A DNA stretch of 64,000 nt from NCBI GenBank assembly GCA_050248915.1, contig JBFWRL010000001.1, positions 68,463-132,462 of the forward strand, in the 5' to 3' direction. Shown here piece after piece: positions 49,527-57,943 of the stretch. Below the pieces are notes generated by a model. That model was not told the origin of the DNA. It did not search any database and saw only the letters and a program-made list of their open reading frames with translations. The stretch comes from GCA-2770975 sp050248915. GTDB lineage: Bacteria > Cyanobacteriota > Sericytochromatia > UBA7694. The translations under genes and the position numbers were made by a program. Numbering within the stretch: the stretch's first letter is position 1; each line of letters starts with the position of its first letter.

Positions 49527-52343
49527 ATGCAAAAAGACCATTATCAGATCGAAAAAGAGCTGGGCCAAGGCGGCTTTGCCACTTCCTGGCTGGCCCGCGA
49601 TACCCGCAACAAACAACTGTGTGTGCTCAAAAAAATCAATTTGGCGCAAATGGACACCTGGAAAAGCCTGGAGCTGTTTGAGCGCGAGTGCAAAACCCTC
49701 AAGCACCTCAAACATCCGGGTATTCCGCGTTTTATTGAGGCCTGGAGCCACGAAGGAGACAGTCAAACACCCCCTGAAGCAGTTTTGGTGCAAGAATATA
49801 TCCCCGGCAAAAACCTGGAGCAATGGCTCGAAGATGGGCGGCGCTTTAGCGAGGCCGAGGCCCTTGACTTGGCACTGCAAATGTGTGAAATTCTGCGCTA
49901 TTTACACGGCTTTTCGCCCCCGGTAATCCACAGGGATATCAAACCCGGCAACGTGATTCTCGACGAAAACCAGCGCCTGTATTTGATTGATTTTGGTGCC
50001 GTAAAACAGACCCTCAGCTCACAAACCCAGAGCGTGACCATGATTGGCACCTTTGGCTATATGCCCCTGGAGCAAATGGAGGGCAGAAGCCATCCCGCCT
50101 CAGATCTCTACTCCCTGGGCGCCACCTGGGTCTATCTTTTGAGTGGGCGCACCCCGGCAGAGCTGGAACGAAAAAATCTCAAGCTCAACTTTCGCCCCCA
50201 TACCCAATTGTCGAATAAATTCAATCAGATTCTCGACAAATTGCTCGAACCCGATCTCGACAAACGCTATTCAAATGTGGCCGAATTCCAAGCAGATTTG
50301 CTCAAGCTCAAACAGAAAAAACAAACAGCCCCCCTCAAAGACAACTTGGGCCCATTCTGGCAAAAGCTGCCCACTCAAAAGCGCCTCTGGTTGGGAGCGG
50401 GGCTGCTGGGATTGGGCATCGTGCTGAGTCTGGCCCTGCTCGCAAAAGGCCCACAGACCCGCGTGATTGTGGCCCCAGAGAGTGCTCCCAAACAGGTTGA
50501 AGACACAGGCGACAGCTTGGGCTGGCAAAAATCCCCACTGGCCCCCTTTGAAAAGCTGGCTCCCGCCCCCCGCTTGGACAGCCTGAGTGAAGCTCCCGAT
50601 GGTACGGTCTGGGGTCTTTCCAGTTCAGCCCTTTACGCGTTTTCCAACGAAGTGCCCCCCCAAAAGTGGATGGCCCAAGCCCTGACCGGGGGATACGCCA
50701 GCCTCAAATGGCTGGAGGCCGGTATTAAAGGGGAAGTCTGGTTTGGCACTTACAACAGCCAACTCTACCGCTTTGCCAACGAGGCCACCGAGGCCATCGA
50801 CAAACCCGACAGTGCCGATCTCACGGCACTCGGGCAGTGGCAAAACCAGCTCTTGGCAGCCTATGGCAAACGGCTCTATATCTGGAACACAGATTTGGGC
50901 CTGTTTCAGGTCTTAAAAGAATTTCCCGAAGAGGTCACAGCCCTGCACACCCAAACTTCAGCCGAACTCTGGGTCGGGGCCAAAAACTACCTGTATCGCT
51001 ATAATGCCAAACAGTGGACGCGTGTTTGGCAGGGAGAAAGTGTCTACGATGACCGTATTCGGGCCATTCGGGCCACCGAAGCCCATCTGTATCTCGCCCT
51101 GGAAAAAAGGACCGTTGAATTTGAGCGCCAACGCCAAACCCTGGCCCCGCTCTTGGTGGGAGGCACGGTCAAAGCACTGGAAGTGCAACCCAAGCAGGCA
51201 TTTTGGCTGGGTACTGCGGATACCCTTTCTGAAGGGCTCTATCTGCGCATCCCCAACTCCCCCAAGCTCTACAGCCTGGGCTACCGCGAAGGCCTGCCTG
51301 GCGACCGCTTCGAAACCCTGTTGCGCGATCGCCAAAATCGCCTCTGGCTGAGTTTTAATTACAGCGGCCAAGGGGAGTTGTGGCGGGCCCCCGCCAGTGA
51401 GATCAAGCAACAGCTCCTGGCTCCCAAAAGCAAGGCCCTGCCGGCCACCCACTTTAAAGACGCCTGCAATGCCTGGGAGACCCTCAAACCAGCTGCTTCA
51501 GACGCCCTCGCTGGGGACATCTTTGCAAACAAAACCCATGTCTTTTGGCAACAAGAACTGGTTTGCCCCTTTGGAGAAGGCTTTCGCCGCCGGGACGGCG
51601 TGGCACTGCTGCAAAATTTTCAGGGACTCTTTCTCTGGCGGCAACGCAAACTCAGCCACCGCAGCCCGCCCCACAATGTCTATGGCAGCCACAGTCTCTT
51701 ACTCGATAGCCAAGACGAGATTTGGTTGGCCCGCAATTTTCCTTACCATGTCTTTCGCAGTCAAGGACGTCAATGGCAGGCCCAGACACGCCAAGAGGGC
51801 CTGTCCGAAGAGCGGGCACCCCTGCTCTACCAAACCCGCAAAGGCCAGATCTTGGCGGCAGTCATGGTCAAAGAACGTTTGCCGTTGCAAATCTGGGATC
51901 CAGGCAAAAAACGCTGGCAAAACACCGCTTTAAAAGGACCAGACAACTATATCTCAGCCAATGATCTGCTCGAACTCAAAAGCGGTGAACTGGCCCTGGC
52001 CACCGACAAAGGTCTGTTTATTCTGAGTGCAGATTTACAGTCTGCCAAAGAAGTCAGCGGCCTGCCCTACCCAGATATTCAGGCCGTGGCCGAAGACCCG
52101 CGGGGCCAGATCTGGATTATTTACAATCGCTTTGGCCCCGGTCGCGGCCTGAGCGTTTGGCATCCCCAAAACGGGCAAGTGCGTCATTTGGACGTGCGCT
52201 CAGGTTTGGTGCCCGACCGATTTCAGGCGCTCACCATCGACAAGGAAGATCGGATTTGGCTGATGGAAGGGGGCATGGCAGTGAAGGTCTACCAACTAAA
52301 AGACCTGCACACAGCCCTTGATAGCCCTGGTATCTGCTGTTAA
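49527..52343 (+). CDS. Ser/Thr protein kinase with transmembrane helix and external propeller
   Basis: The 938-residue protein has a complete kinase domain at 5-265: glycine loop ELGQGGFATSWLA, VAIK-type Lys in LCVLKKIN, catalytic HRDIKPGNVIL near 134, metal-binding DFGAVKQ, GTFGYMPLEQMEG and SDLYSLGATWVYLL. This style, with GYxPxEQ, is common in cyanobacterial kinases. One membrane helix (LWLGAGLLGLGIVLSLALLA, 287-308) leads to about 600 residues of repeats like those of two-component regulator propellers (DGTVWGLSSSALYAF, RQNRLWLSFNYSG, RGQIWIIYNR, EDRIWLMEGG). It probably senses a periplasmic signal and phosphorylates cytoplasmic targets. Confidence 0.92.
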   Translation: MQKDHYQIEKELGQGGFATSWLARDTRNKQLCVLKKINLAQMDTWKSLELFERECKTLKHLKHPGIPRFIEAWSHEGDSQTPPEAVLVQEYIPGKNLEQWLEDGRRFSEAEALDLALQMCEILRYLHGFSPPVIHRDIKPGNVILDENQRLYLIDFGAVKQTLSSQTQSVTMIGTFGYMPLEQMEGRSHPASDLYSLGATWVYLLSGRTPAELERKNLKLNFRPHTQLSNKFNQILDKLLEPDLDKRYSNVAEFQADLLKLKQKKQTAPLKDNLGPFWQKLPTQKRLWLGAGLLGLGIVLSLALLAKGPQTRVIVAPESAPKQVEDTGDSLGWQKSPLAPFEKLAPAPRLDSLSEAPDGTVWGLSSSALYAFSNEVPPQKWMAQALTGGYASLKWLEAGIKGEVWFGTYNSQLYRFANEATEAIDKPDSADLTALGQWQNQLLAAYGKRLYIWNTDLGLFQVLKEFPEEVTALHTQTSAELWVGAKNYLYRYNAKQWTRVWQGESVYDDRIRAIRATEAHLYLALEKRTVEFERQRQTLAPLLVGGTVKALEVQPKQAFWLGTADTLSEGLYLRIPNSPKLYSLGYREGLPGDRFETLLRDRQNRLWLSFNYSGQGELWRAPASEIKQQLLAPKSKALPATHFKDACNAWETLKPAASDALAGDIFANKTHVFWQQELVCPFGEGFRRRDGVALLQNFQGLFLWRQRKLSHRSPPHNVYGSHSLLLDSQDEIWLARNFPYHVFRSQGRQWQAQTRQEGLSEERAPLLYQTRKGQILAAVMVKERLPLQIWDPGKKRWQNTALKGPDNYISANDLLELKSGELALATDKGLFILSADLQSAKEVSGLPYPDIQAVAEDPRGQIWIIYNRFGPGRGLSVWHPQNGQVRHLDVRSGLVPDRFQALTIDKEDRIWLMEGGMAVKVYQLKDLHTALDSPGICC

Positions 52344-52383
52344 GCTGGGGAGAAACCTGCAAGATCGGCACAATTTTTAAACC

Positions 52384-53736
52384 ATGCAACTATCCGTCTC
52401 CGCTCTGTCTTTTCCCAATCCCGAACGCCGCAAACAGATCTTTTTACTGGCCCTGCCCATCATTGGCGGCATGGCCTCGCAAAATGTACTCAACCTGGTA
52501 GATACCGCCATGGTGGGTTCTTTGGGCAATCAGGCCCTGGCTGCCACCGGCATTGGAGGCTTTGCCAATTGGATGGCGATGGCCTTTCTAACGGGGCTCT
52601 CTGCAGGGGTACAGGCCATGGCCGCGCGCCGCATGGGGGAGCAAAAAGAGGGAGAAATGGCCATTCCGCTTAATGGCGGGCTGCTTTTGGCGGCATTGAT
52701 TGCTGTGCCCTGGTCCATTTTGCTCTTTTTTCTGGCCCCTCTGATCTTTCCCTTGCTTAACCCCGACCCCGCCGTGGCTGTTCATGGTGTTCCCTATTTG
52801 CAGAGCCGTTTGGTGGGCATGGCCGCTGTGGCGATGAATTTTTCGTTTAGAGGCTACTGGAATGGCATCAATTATTCCGGGGTGTATATGCGCACCTTGA
52901 TCGTGATGCATATTGCAGATATTGTCATCAGCTATATCTTGATCTACGGCCTCTTTGGCCTGCCGGCCCTGGGCACAGCCGGGGCCGGCATTGGCACCAC
53001 TTTGGGCACGTATATCGGAACCACATTGTATTTTATCGAGGCCCTCAAGGTGGCACGCAAAAATGGTTTCCTCAAAGGCATTCCCCAAGGTGAGACACTA
53101 CTGACCATGCTGCGGCTCTCGATCCCGGCGGGCATTCAGCAATTGTTTTTCTCTGCGGGCATGACGGCCTTTTTCTGGATTGTGGGCCGGGTGGGCACCG
53201 CTGAATTGGCCGCTTCAAATGTTTTGCTCAATCTCCTATTGGTGGCCATTTTACCAGGGATGGCCTTTGGCATGACCTGCGCCTCATTGGTAGGGCAGGC
53301 CCTGGGCCGCAAAGATCCCCAAGACGCCAAGCGCTGGGGCTGGGAGGTTTCCTGGCTGGCCAGTCTCTGTGTGGGGCTCTTGGCATTGCCTGCCGTTTTT
53401 TTGCCAGATCTGGTCTTGGGCCTGTTTTTACACGATCCGGCCACCCTGGCCTTGGCCCGTTTGCCCCTGCAAATGGTGGCCCTGAGCATGGCCCTGGATA
53501 CCCTCGGTTCCGTCTTGATGCAGGCCTTGCTGGGTGCGGGCGACAGCAAACGCGTGATGATGGTTTCGATTATTTTTCAGTGGGTCATTTATTTACCTGC
53601 GCTCTTTGTCTTAACCCAAATGGGCTGGCTGGGTCTGACAGGCATTTGGCTCTTACAAATGGGCTACCGCGCCCTGCAAACGATGGTCTTTACAGGGCTG
53701 TGGAAAGAGGGCAAGTGGCAGAGCATCAAGGTCTAA
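52384..53736 (+). CDS. MATE-family efflux transporter (DinF/NorM type)
   Basis: The 450-residue protein has about 12 hydrophobic helices in two similar halves. Signatures are ALPIIGGMASQNVLNLVDTA with MVGSLGNQALAATGI in the first half and SIPAGIQQLFFSAGM, then PGMAFGMTCASLVGQALGRK in the second. MATE proteins export drugs or metabolites in exchange for protons or sodium. It begins 40 bp after the kinase gene and may share its mRNA. Confidence 0.93.
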   Translation: MQLSVSALSFPNPERRKQIFLLALPIIGGMASQNVLNLVDTAMVGSLGNQALAATGIGGFANWMAMAFLTGLSAGVQAMAARRMGEQKEGEMAIPLNGGLLLAALIAVPWSILLFFLAPLIFPLLNPDPAVAVHGVPYLQSRLVGMAAVAMNFSFRGYWNGINYSGVYMRTLIVMHIADIVISYILIYGLFGLPALGTAGAGIGTTLGTYIGTTLYFIEALKVARKNGFLKGIPQGETLLTMLRLSIPAGIQQLFFSAGMTAFFWIVGRVGTAELAASNVLLNLLLVAILPGMAFGMTCASLVGQALGRKDPQDAKRWGWEVSWLASLCVGLLALPAVFLPDLVLGLFLHDPATLALARLPLQMVALSMALDTLGSVLMQALLGAGDSKRVMMVSIIFQWVIYLPALFVLTQMGWLGLTGIWLLQMGYRALQTMVFTGLWKEGKWQSIKV

Positions 53737-53755
53737 AACAGCCCTCTTTTGCCCC

Positions 53756-53784
53756 TTGATCTTCCTCAAATTAAAAGTTAAAAT
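53756..53784 (+). promoter_or_regulatory. Sigma-70-type promoter
   Basis: TTGATC (53756-53761), a 17-bp spacer and TAAAAT (53779-53784) lie upstream of the EF-hand lipoprotein ATG at 53818. Confidence 0.6.
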
Positions 53785-53817
53785 TAGTTTAATAAAACAT
53801 TAAATCAGGTAATTCTT

Positions 53818-54423
53818 ATGAAACGTGCCTTCTTGCTTTCAGCCCTGGCGGGCCTGCTTTTGACCCCCGCTTTGAGCGCTTGCCAAAACAGCCTTGCTCC
53901 GGCACAACTCAGTGCCCATCGGCTTGCAGCCCAATCTTCGGTACGGACTTCTGCTGCGGCCCGTTCCGATGAAGGCCTGCGCAAAGGGGTGATTGAATTG
54001 CGCAAAGTGCGTTTCAGCAAATGGGACAAAAACATCAATGGTGTCTTGACCCGCGACGAAGTGAGTGACGAAAATATGGCTTTGCCCGGCGTAATCAGCG
54101 GTTTTAAAGACTATGACACCAACAATGACGGTCAAATCACCCAAGCCGAGTTTTTACGCGAAGACGTGATCGTTTTCTGGATGAACCTGATTCGCCCCAA
54201 AGTGGATGAACTCTTCAGCAAACACGACAAAGACGGCAATCGCCTGTTGACCGTGGGCGAACAGGACAAGGTCAAACTCTTTTTTAGTCCCTGGCCCAAA
54301 CTCAAAGGGGGCGATCTCAATCAAGATGGCGTAATCACCTACAGCGAGTTTGAAGACGCGTATATGGAAGTGCTGCCCTTTTTCCAACAGCCTGTGGATC
54401 GGCAAGCGCTGCCCAACATTTAG
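53818..54423 (+). CDS. EF-hand calcium-binding lipoprotein
   Basis: The 201-residue protein has a lipobox (LLLTPALSAC, Cys22). Four EF-hand loops follow: DKNINGVLTRDE, DTNNDGQITQAE, DKDGNRLLTVGE and DLNQDGVITYSE. The second and fourth match the canonical loop with Asp at 1, 3/5 and Glu at 12; the first and third are looser. It is a probable envelope calcium sensor or buffer. It is monocistronic, with its own promoter and strong terminator. Confidence 0.92.
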   Translation: MKRAFLLSALAGLLLTPALSACQNSLAPAQLSAHRLAAQSSVRTSAAARSDEGLRKGVIELRKVRFSKWDKNINGVLTRDEVSDENMALPGVISGFKDYDTNNDGQITQAEFLREDVIVFWMNLIRPKVDELFSKHDKDGNRLLTVGEQDKVKLFFSPWPKLKGGDLNQDGVITYSEFEDAYMEVLPFFQQPVDRQALPNI

Positions 54424-54460
54424 ATTCGAGTGAGTCTCAAACCCACACAATTCTATTTAG

Positions 54461-54497
54461 AAAAGCCCCTGCGCGAAAAACGCAGGGGCTTTTTTTT
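54461..54497 (+). terminator. Rho-independent terminator
   Basis: AAAAGCCCCTGCG pairs with CGCAGGGGCTTTT across a 7-base loop, followed by further T for a run of eight. It lies 38 bp after the EF-hand gene stop. The A-run on the other side gives some function on the minus strand too. Confidence 0.92.
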
Positions 54498-54532
54498 ATG
54501 CGGAGCGACAACAAACCGCAGTCATTCCCACC

Positions 54533-56098
54533 TTAAGGCGGCGGAAGATCTTCAGGATCCAGCGGTGCGGGCTCAACCTTGCTCAGAGGCTTTTGCCAGC
54601 GTTGAATCAGGGCTTTGATACCCGCACCCGCTCCGATCAGGGCGGCAAAGAGCATTGTGGCGCGAAAGAGTTCTTTGCCACCGAGGGCCAGCGGGAAAAA
54701 GAGCAGGCCGAGTAAATAGGCAATGGCCAAGGCCCGTGAACTGAGCAAGGCCAGACGCTGCACCAGGATCAGCTTGAGCAGCAGCCAGAGCAGCCAGGCT
54801 GAGCCAAAATAAATCAGCAGGGGTGGCAGCACCACGAGGATTTCAACCAAGAGCTTGAGGGTGTCTCCCAGGGCGCGGTTGAGCTTGTATTGAATCTGCT
54901 CACCCACCCCTTCGAGATTCCAGAAACGGCTGGGGGCTTTTTGGGTTAATTGCAGCTCAACACTGGCCATGCGCAGCATCTGTTCAAATTCCTGGCGTTT
55001 GAGAACCTGTTCACGCAATTGGCGTTTGAGCCTGCGCTGGGCCGCTTTGTCTGTAGCGTCTTGAACCTGAATCTGCAGATCGTCTTGATCCAGTTTTTGG
55101 GTTTGGACCTGTTTCCAGAGATCTTCGCTGCGGATATTTTTATTGCGCACCTCTCCGGTTTTTTCGATCTTCTCAATCACCGTCAGCAAATGCTGTTTGG
55201 GCACCTTAAAGCTGATCTGGGCGGAGGCCATCCCGTTTTCGGGCCGGGACATGGTCGAGCTGACAATATAGCCGTTGTGCTGGTTCACAATCAAACTGGT
55301 GGCGGTAAAGGCCTGGGTCAATTGGGGCACATCCACGCCCAGGGAGGCACTTTTGACCAGATAATCGGCCTGGTTATAGCCCTGCAGCAGGGGAATCGGC
55401 GAAGCCGGAGGTGGAGCAGCAATCGCTGAGCGCTCTTTTAAGTCTTGGCCTGCCTGTCTTTGGCTGGTTTGGCCCTCTGGTCGGCTGGCCAATAAATCAT
55501 TGCTGTTTTGCTTTTTTAACTCTGTTTGACTGCGGGTAAGGCTGTCTGCCTCATTGGCCGAGGCACTTTCTTCTTCTTTGGCCGCGCCCAGTACCATCGG
55601 CGGGGCGGCAGGTTGGTTTTTATCCAGCCGGCCCCGCAAGGGGGTCTCATCCCCAAGCAGATCGGAGCGGGTACCCACCTGCCCACCACCGGGCAGGCGT
55701 TTGGCATGGGTGGTGTCTAAACTGCCCGCCAGATTCTGGCGTCCTTCTTGTAAGCCCATTGAAGAAGGCGCTTCTGCTTGTTTGAGGGCCCGGTCAAAGA
55801 GGCCGTTTTGCTTGGGTATCAGCAGGGCCACTGCCAAAACCGCTGCGGCCACCGAAATAGCAGGGGGGGACTTAATCAGTTTGAGCACACGCACAGACCA
55901 GGGCTCCGGTTTAAGCGGAGCCAAGCGGGGATTGAGTTCACTCCAAAATTGTTCAAAATAATCGGGGGGGGGGGCCGTTTTTACGCTTTGGAGCAATGCG
56001 CGCAGCTCGGGCTCGATCGGCGGATCTTCAGCCAAAAATGCAGGAGACAGCACGTCTTCATCCGACTCAGAAAAAGAGTTTTCTTGTTCGGGGCTCAT
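54533..56098 (-). CDS. Anti-sigma factor with DUF4349 domain
   Basis: The 521-residue membrane protein partners the upstream ECF sigma gene (4-bp ATGA overlap). Residues 1-65 are the cytoplasmic sigma-binding part, with no zinc-finger HxxxCxxC visible. A helix (AISVAAAVLAVALLIP) crosses the membrane. The periplasmic part is a low-complexity linker, then a DUF4349 region (YNQADYLVKSASLGVDVPQL, then VNQHNGYIVSSTMSRPENGM and a long coiled coil LDQDDLQIQVQDATDKAAQR). Three C-terminal helices follow (LLVEILVVLPPLLIYFGSAW, ALAIAYLLGLLFFPLAL, ATMLFAALIGAGAGIKAL). A C11 tract falls in codons 42-45. Confidence 0.88.
   Translation of the reverse strand: MSPEQENSFSESDEDVLSPAFLAEDPPIEPELRALLQSVKTAPPPDYFEQFWSELNPRLAPLKPEPWSVRVLKLIKSPPAISVAAAVLAVALLIPKQNGLFDRALKQAEAPSSMGLQEGRQNLAGSLDTTHAKRLPGGGQVGTRSDLLGDETPLRGRLDKNQPAAPPMVLGAAKEEESASANEADSLTRSQTELKKQNSNDLLASRPEGQTSQRQAGQDLKERSAIAAPPPASPIPLLQGYNQADYLVKSASLGVDVPQLTQAFTATSLIVNQHNGYIVSSTMSRPENGMASAQISFKVPKQHLLTVIEKIEKTGEVRNKNIRSEDLWKQVQTQKLDQDDLQIQVQDATDKAAQRRLKRQLREQVLKRQEFEQMLRMASVELQLTQKAPSRFWNLEGVGEQIQYKLNRALGDTLKLLVEILVVLPPLLIYFGSAWLLWLLLKLILVQRLALLSSRALAIAYLLGLLFFPLALGGKELFRATMLFAALIGAGAGIKALIQRWQKPLSKVEPAPLDPEDLPPP
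55964..55974. repeat. Homopolymer of 11 (poly-C on the coding strand) in the anti-sigma gene
   Basis: Eleven uninterrupted G on the plus strand are C11 in the coding strand and encode the PPP of TAPPPDYFEQ. A change of one base would truncate the anti-sigma factor before its membrane helix. Confidence 0.9.
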
Positions 56099-56664
56099 GG
56101 GGTGTCTCCTCTCAGGGCAAAATACGGTTGCAATAATTCTTTGAGTTTTTTGCGGGCATAGTGCAAACGGGATCGCACCGTGCCCGCCGGGGTGCCCAGC
56201 ACCTCCGCTGCTTCTGCGCAGTTCAGCTCTTCAAGTTCCACCAGGGTGACCACCTCGCGGTGTTCGGGGGAAAGCGTCTCCAGGGCCTTAAAGATCTGGT
56301 CCCGCACCTCGGCCTGCTCCAATTGCTCGGGGGTCTTGTCAAAATCCCCCCCGGCCTGCCGGGCAAATTCTTCGGGCTCGGTCGGCAATTCGCGCCGGGC
56401 TTTGCCTCGCAGGTGGTTGCGGGCCGTGTTCAAGGCAATGCGAAAGACCCAAGAGCGAAAAGCCTGTTTGTTTTGGAGCTGGGGCAACGCCCTGTGCACC
56501 TTGACAAAGACCTCTTGCAAGATATCGTTCACATCGTCGTGCTGGGGAATGATCCCATAGACCATCCCATAGAGCTGCGGCATAAATTCTCTTACCACCT
56601 CTTTAAAGGCCTGTTGATCGCCCTGTTGGGCTCGATTGAGTTTTTGGATCAGTTCGTTGTTCAC
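56095..56664 (-). CDS. ECF-family RNA polymerase sigma factor
   Basis: The start is probably GTG 56664 (NNELIQKLNRAQQGD); the frame runs to TTG 56694, but a possible ECF-type promoter (GAACAC, 17 bp, TCTTAA at 56703-56698) would start transcription just inside that. Region 2 has FKEVVREFMPQLYGMVYGII with DDVNDILQEVFVKVHRALPQ and AFRSWVFRIALNTARNHLRG. Region 4 has LSPEHREVVTLVELEELNCA with EVLGTPAGTVRSRLHYARKK. Such factors direct envelope or stress regulons. The anti-sigma gene follows with a 4-bp overlap. Confidence 0.94.
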   Translation of the reverse strand: MNNELIQKLNRAQQGDQQAFKEVVREFMPQLYGMVYGIIPQHDDVNDILQEVFVKVHRALPQLQNKQAFRSWVFRIALNTARNHLRGKARRELPTEPEEFARQAGGDFDKTPEQLEQAEVRDQIFKALETLSPEHREVVTLVELEELNCAEAAEVLGTPAGTVRSRLHYARKKLKELLQPYFALRGDTP

Positions 56665-56911
56665 TGCTGTCCGTTTGGTTTCTTCGGGTTTCAAGTGTTA
56701 AGACCCTGCGCCTATCAAAAGTGTTCAAAACTCGGAAATCTGTTTTTATCAAAAGATCTGCTGCTGGCAGTTTACAATATCTTTTGGGGAGCTGGTTCAG
56801 GCTGAGAGATAAAGCAGTTTGGCCTCTTGTTGCGCCCGCGAATCAGGCAAGTGGGCTGTTTGCTCCATGATACACTGGAAAAACACATCAACCCTCTTCA
56901 GGTTTACAGCG

Positions 56912-57943
56912 ATGGATTCTCATGACCCCCAGCAATTGTATCAATGGCTTTTGGCCCCCAGCCTACCATCAGAGGCAAAAATCCCAGAGATCAGCCGCGA
57001 TGGCCGTTTACTCAACCCGCGGGCCTGGCTCTTGGGAGAGATCGTGGCCCAGGGCGATTTGCCGATCGAAAGCTGGGAGCCGGTCTCGATGCGGGAGCGC
57101 TATCTGGCCGGGGCAAACGCCCTGGAGTGTCTGCCAACGGGTATCAGTACTCAAGACCTGAGCTATGAGGGACCAGGGGGGAAACTGGCTCTGCGCCTGT
57201 ATCACCCAGCGGAAAACCCAACCAAAGAACCCTTGCCCTGCATTTTGTTTTTACATGGGGGAGGCATGGTGATTGGCAATCTCGACAGCCATTCAGGCCT
57301 CTGCGCCCGTTTGAGTCAAAGCAGTGGCATGGCTGTCTTGGCCCTGGACTACCGTTTGGCCCCCGAGCACCCTTTTCCAGCGGCCTTAGAAGACGCAGAG
57401 GCAACGTGGCACTGGTTGCGGGCCCAAGCTCCAGTACTGGGCCTCAATCCAGCCAAATTGGCGATTGCCGGTGACAGTGCCGGTGGCAATCTGACAGCCG
57501 CCCTGGTGCATCTCTTGCTCAGCCAATCAGAGCCCCCACCTCAGGCCCAGGTCTTGCTTTATCCCTGGCTCGATCTGGCACAAAACTGGCCCTCATTGCA
57601 GAGCATGGCCGATGGGCCGATCTTAAGCCGCGAGGCCATCGACTGGTTTCGGCGACAATACCTGGGTCAAGCCCATTCCACAGCCCTCACAGACCCGCGT
57701 CTTTCCCCGCTCTCTGCTCCCACCTGTGGCCAAGAGCCCCCCAGTTTTGTCTTGACCTGTGGCTTTGACCCCCTGCGTGATATGGGCCAAGCGTATGCCC
57801 AGAGCCGCCAAGCGGCAGGCGTAGAGGTTGAAGCTGTGGAATACCCAGGACAGATTCACGCCTTTTTGCAAGCCCCGGCCGTCTTTCCCGAAGCCCAAAT
57901 CGCTTTGACACAGCTGGCTGATTGGCTCAAGACAAAATTCTAA
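56912..57943 (+). CDS. Alpha/beta hydrolase of the hormone-sensitive-lipase family
   Basis: I use ATG 56912 (MDSHDPQQLYQWLLAPS); the frame extends to 56819. The 343-residue enzyme has the oxyanion motif LFLHGGGMVIGNLDSH, DYRLAPEHPFPAALED, the nucleophile GDSAGGNL, and the Asp and His in FDPLRDMG and GQIHAFL. HSL-family enzymes hydrolyse short- to medium-chain esters in the cytoplasm. Its stop is 4 bp past the convergent kinase gene end (57940). Confidence 0.92.
   Translation: MDSHDPQQLYQWLLAPSLPSEAKIPEISRDGRLLNPRAWLLGEIVAQGDLPIESWEPVSMRERYLAGANALECLPTGISTQDLSYEGPGGKLALRLYHPAENPTKEPLPCILFLHGGGMVIGNLDSHSGLCARLSQSSGMAVLALDYRLAPEHPFPAALEDAEATWHWLRAQAPVLGLNPAKLAIAGDSAGGNLTAALVHLLLSQSEPPPQAQVLLYPWLDLAQNWPSLQSMADGPILSREAIDWFRRQYLGQAHSTALTDPRLSPLSAPTCGQEPPSFVLTCGFDPLRDMGQAYAQSRQAAGVEVEAVEYPGQIHAFLQAPAVFPEAQIALTQLADWLKTKF

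Noticed and set aside
44635..51340. GCGATCGC octamers (seen near 44637, 49188 and 51325) as a cyanobacterial HIP1 signal
   Set aside because: Only a few copies in 64 kb, close to chance, so it is not evidence for a HIP1-rich genome.
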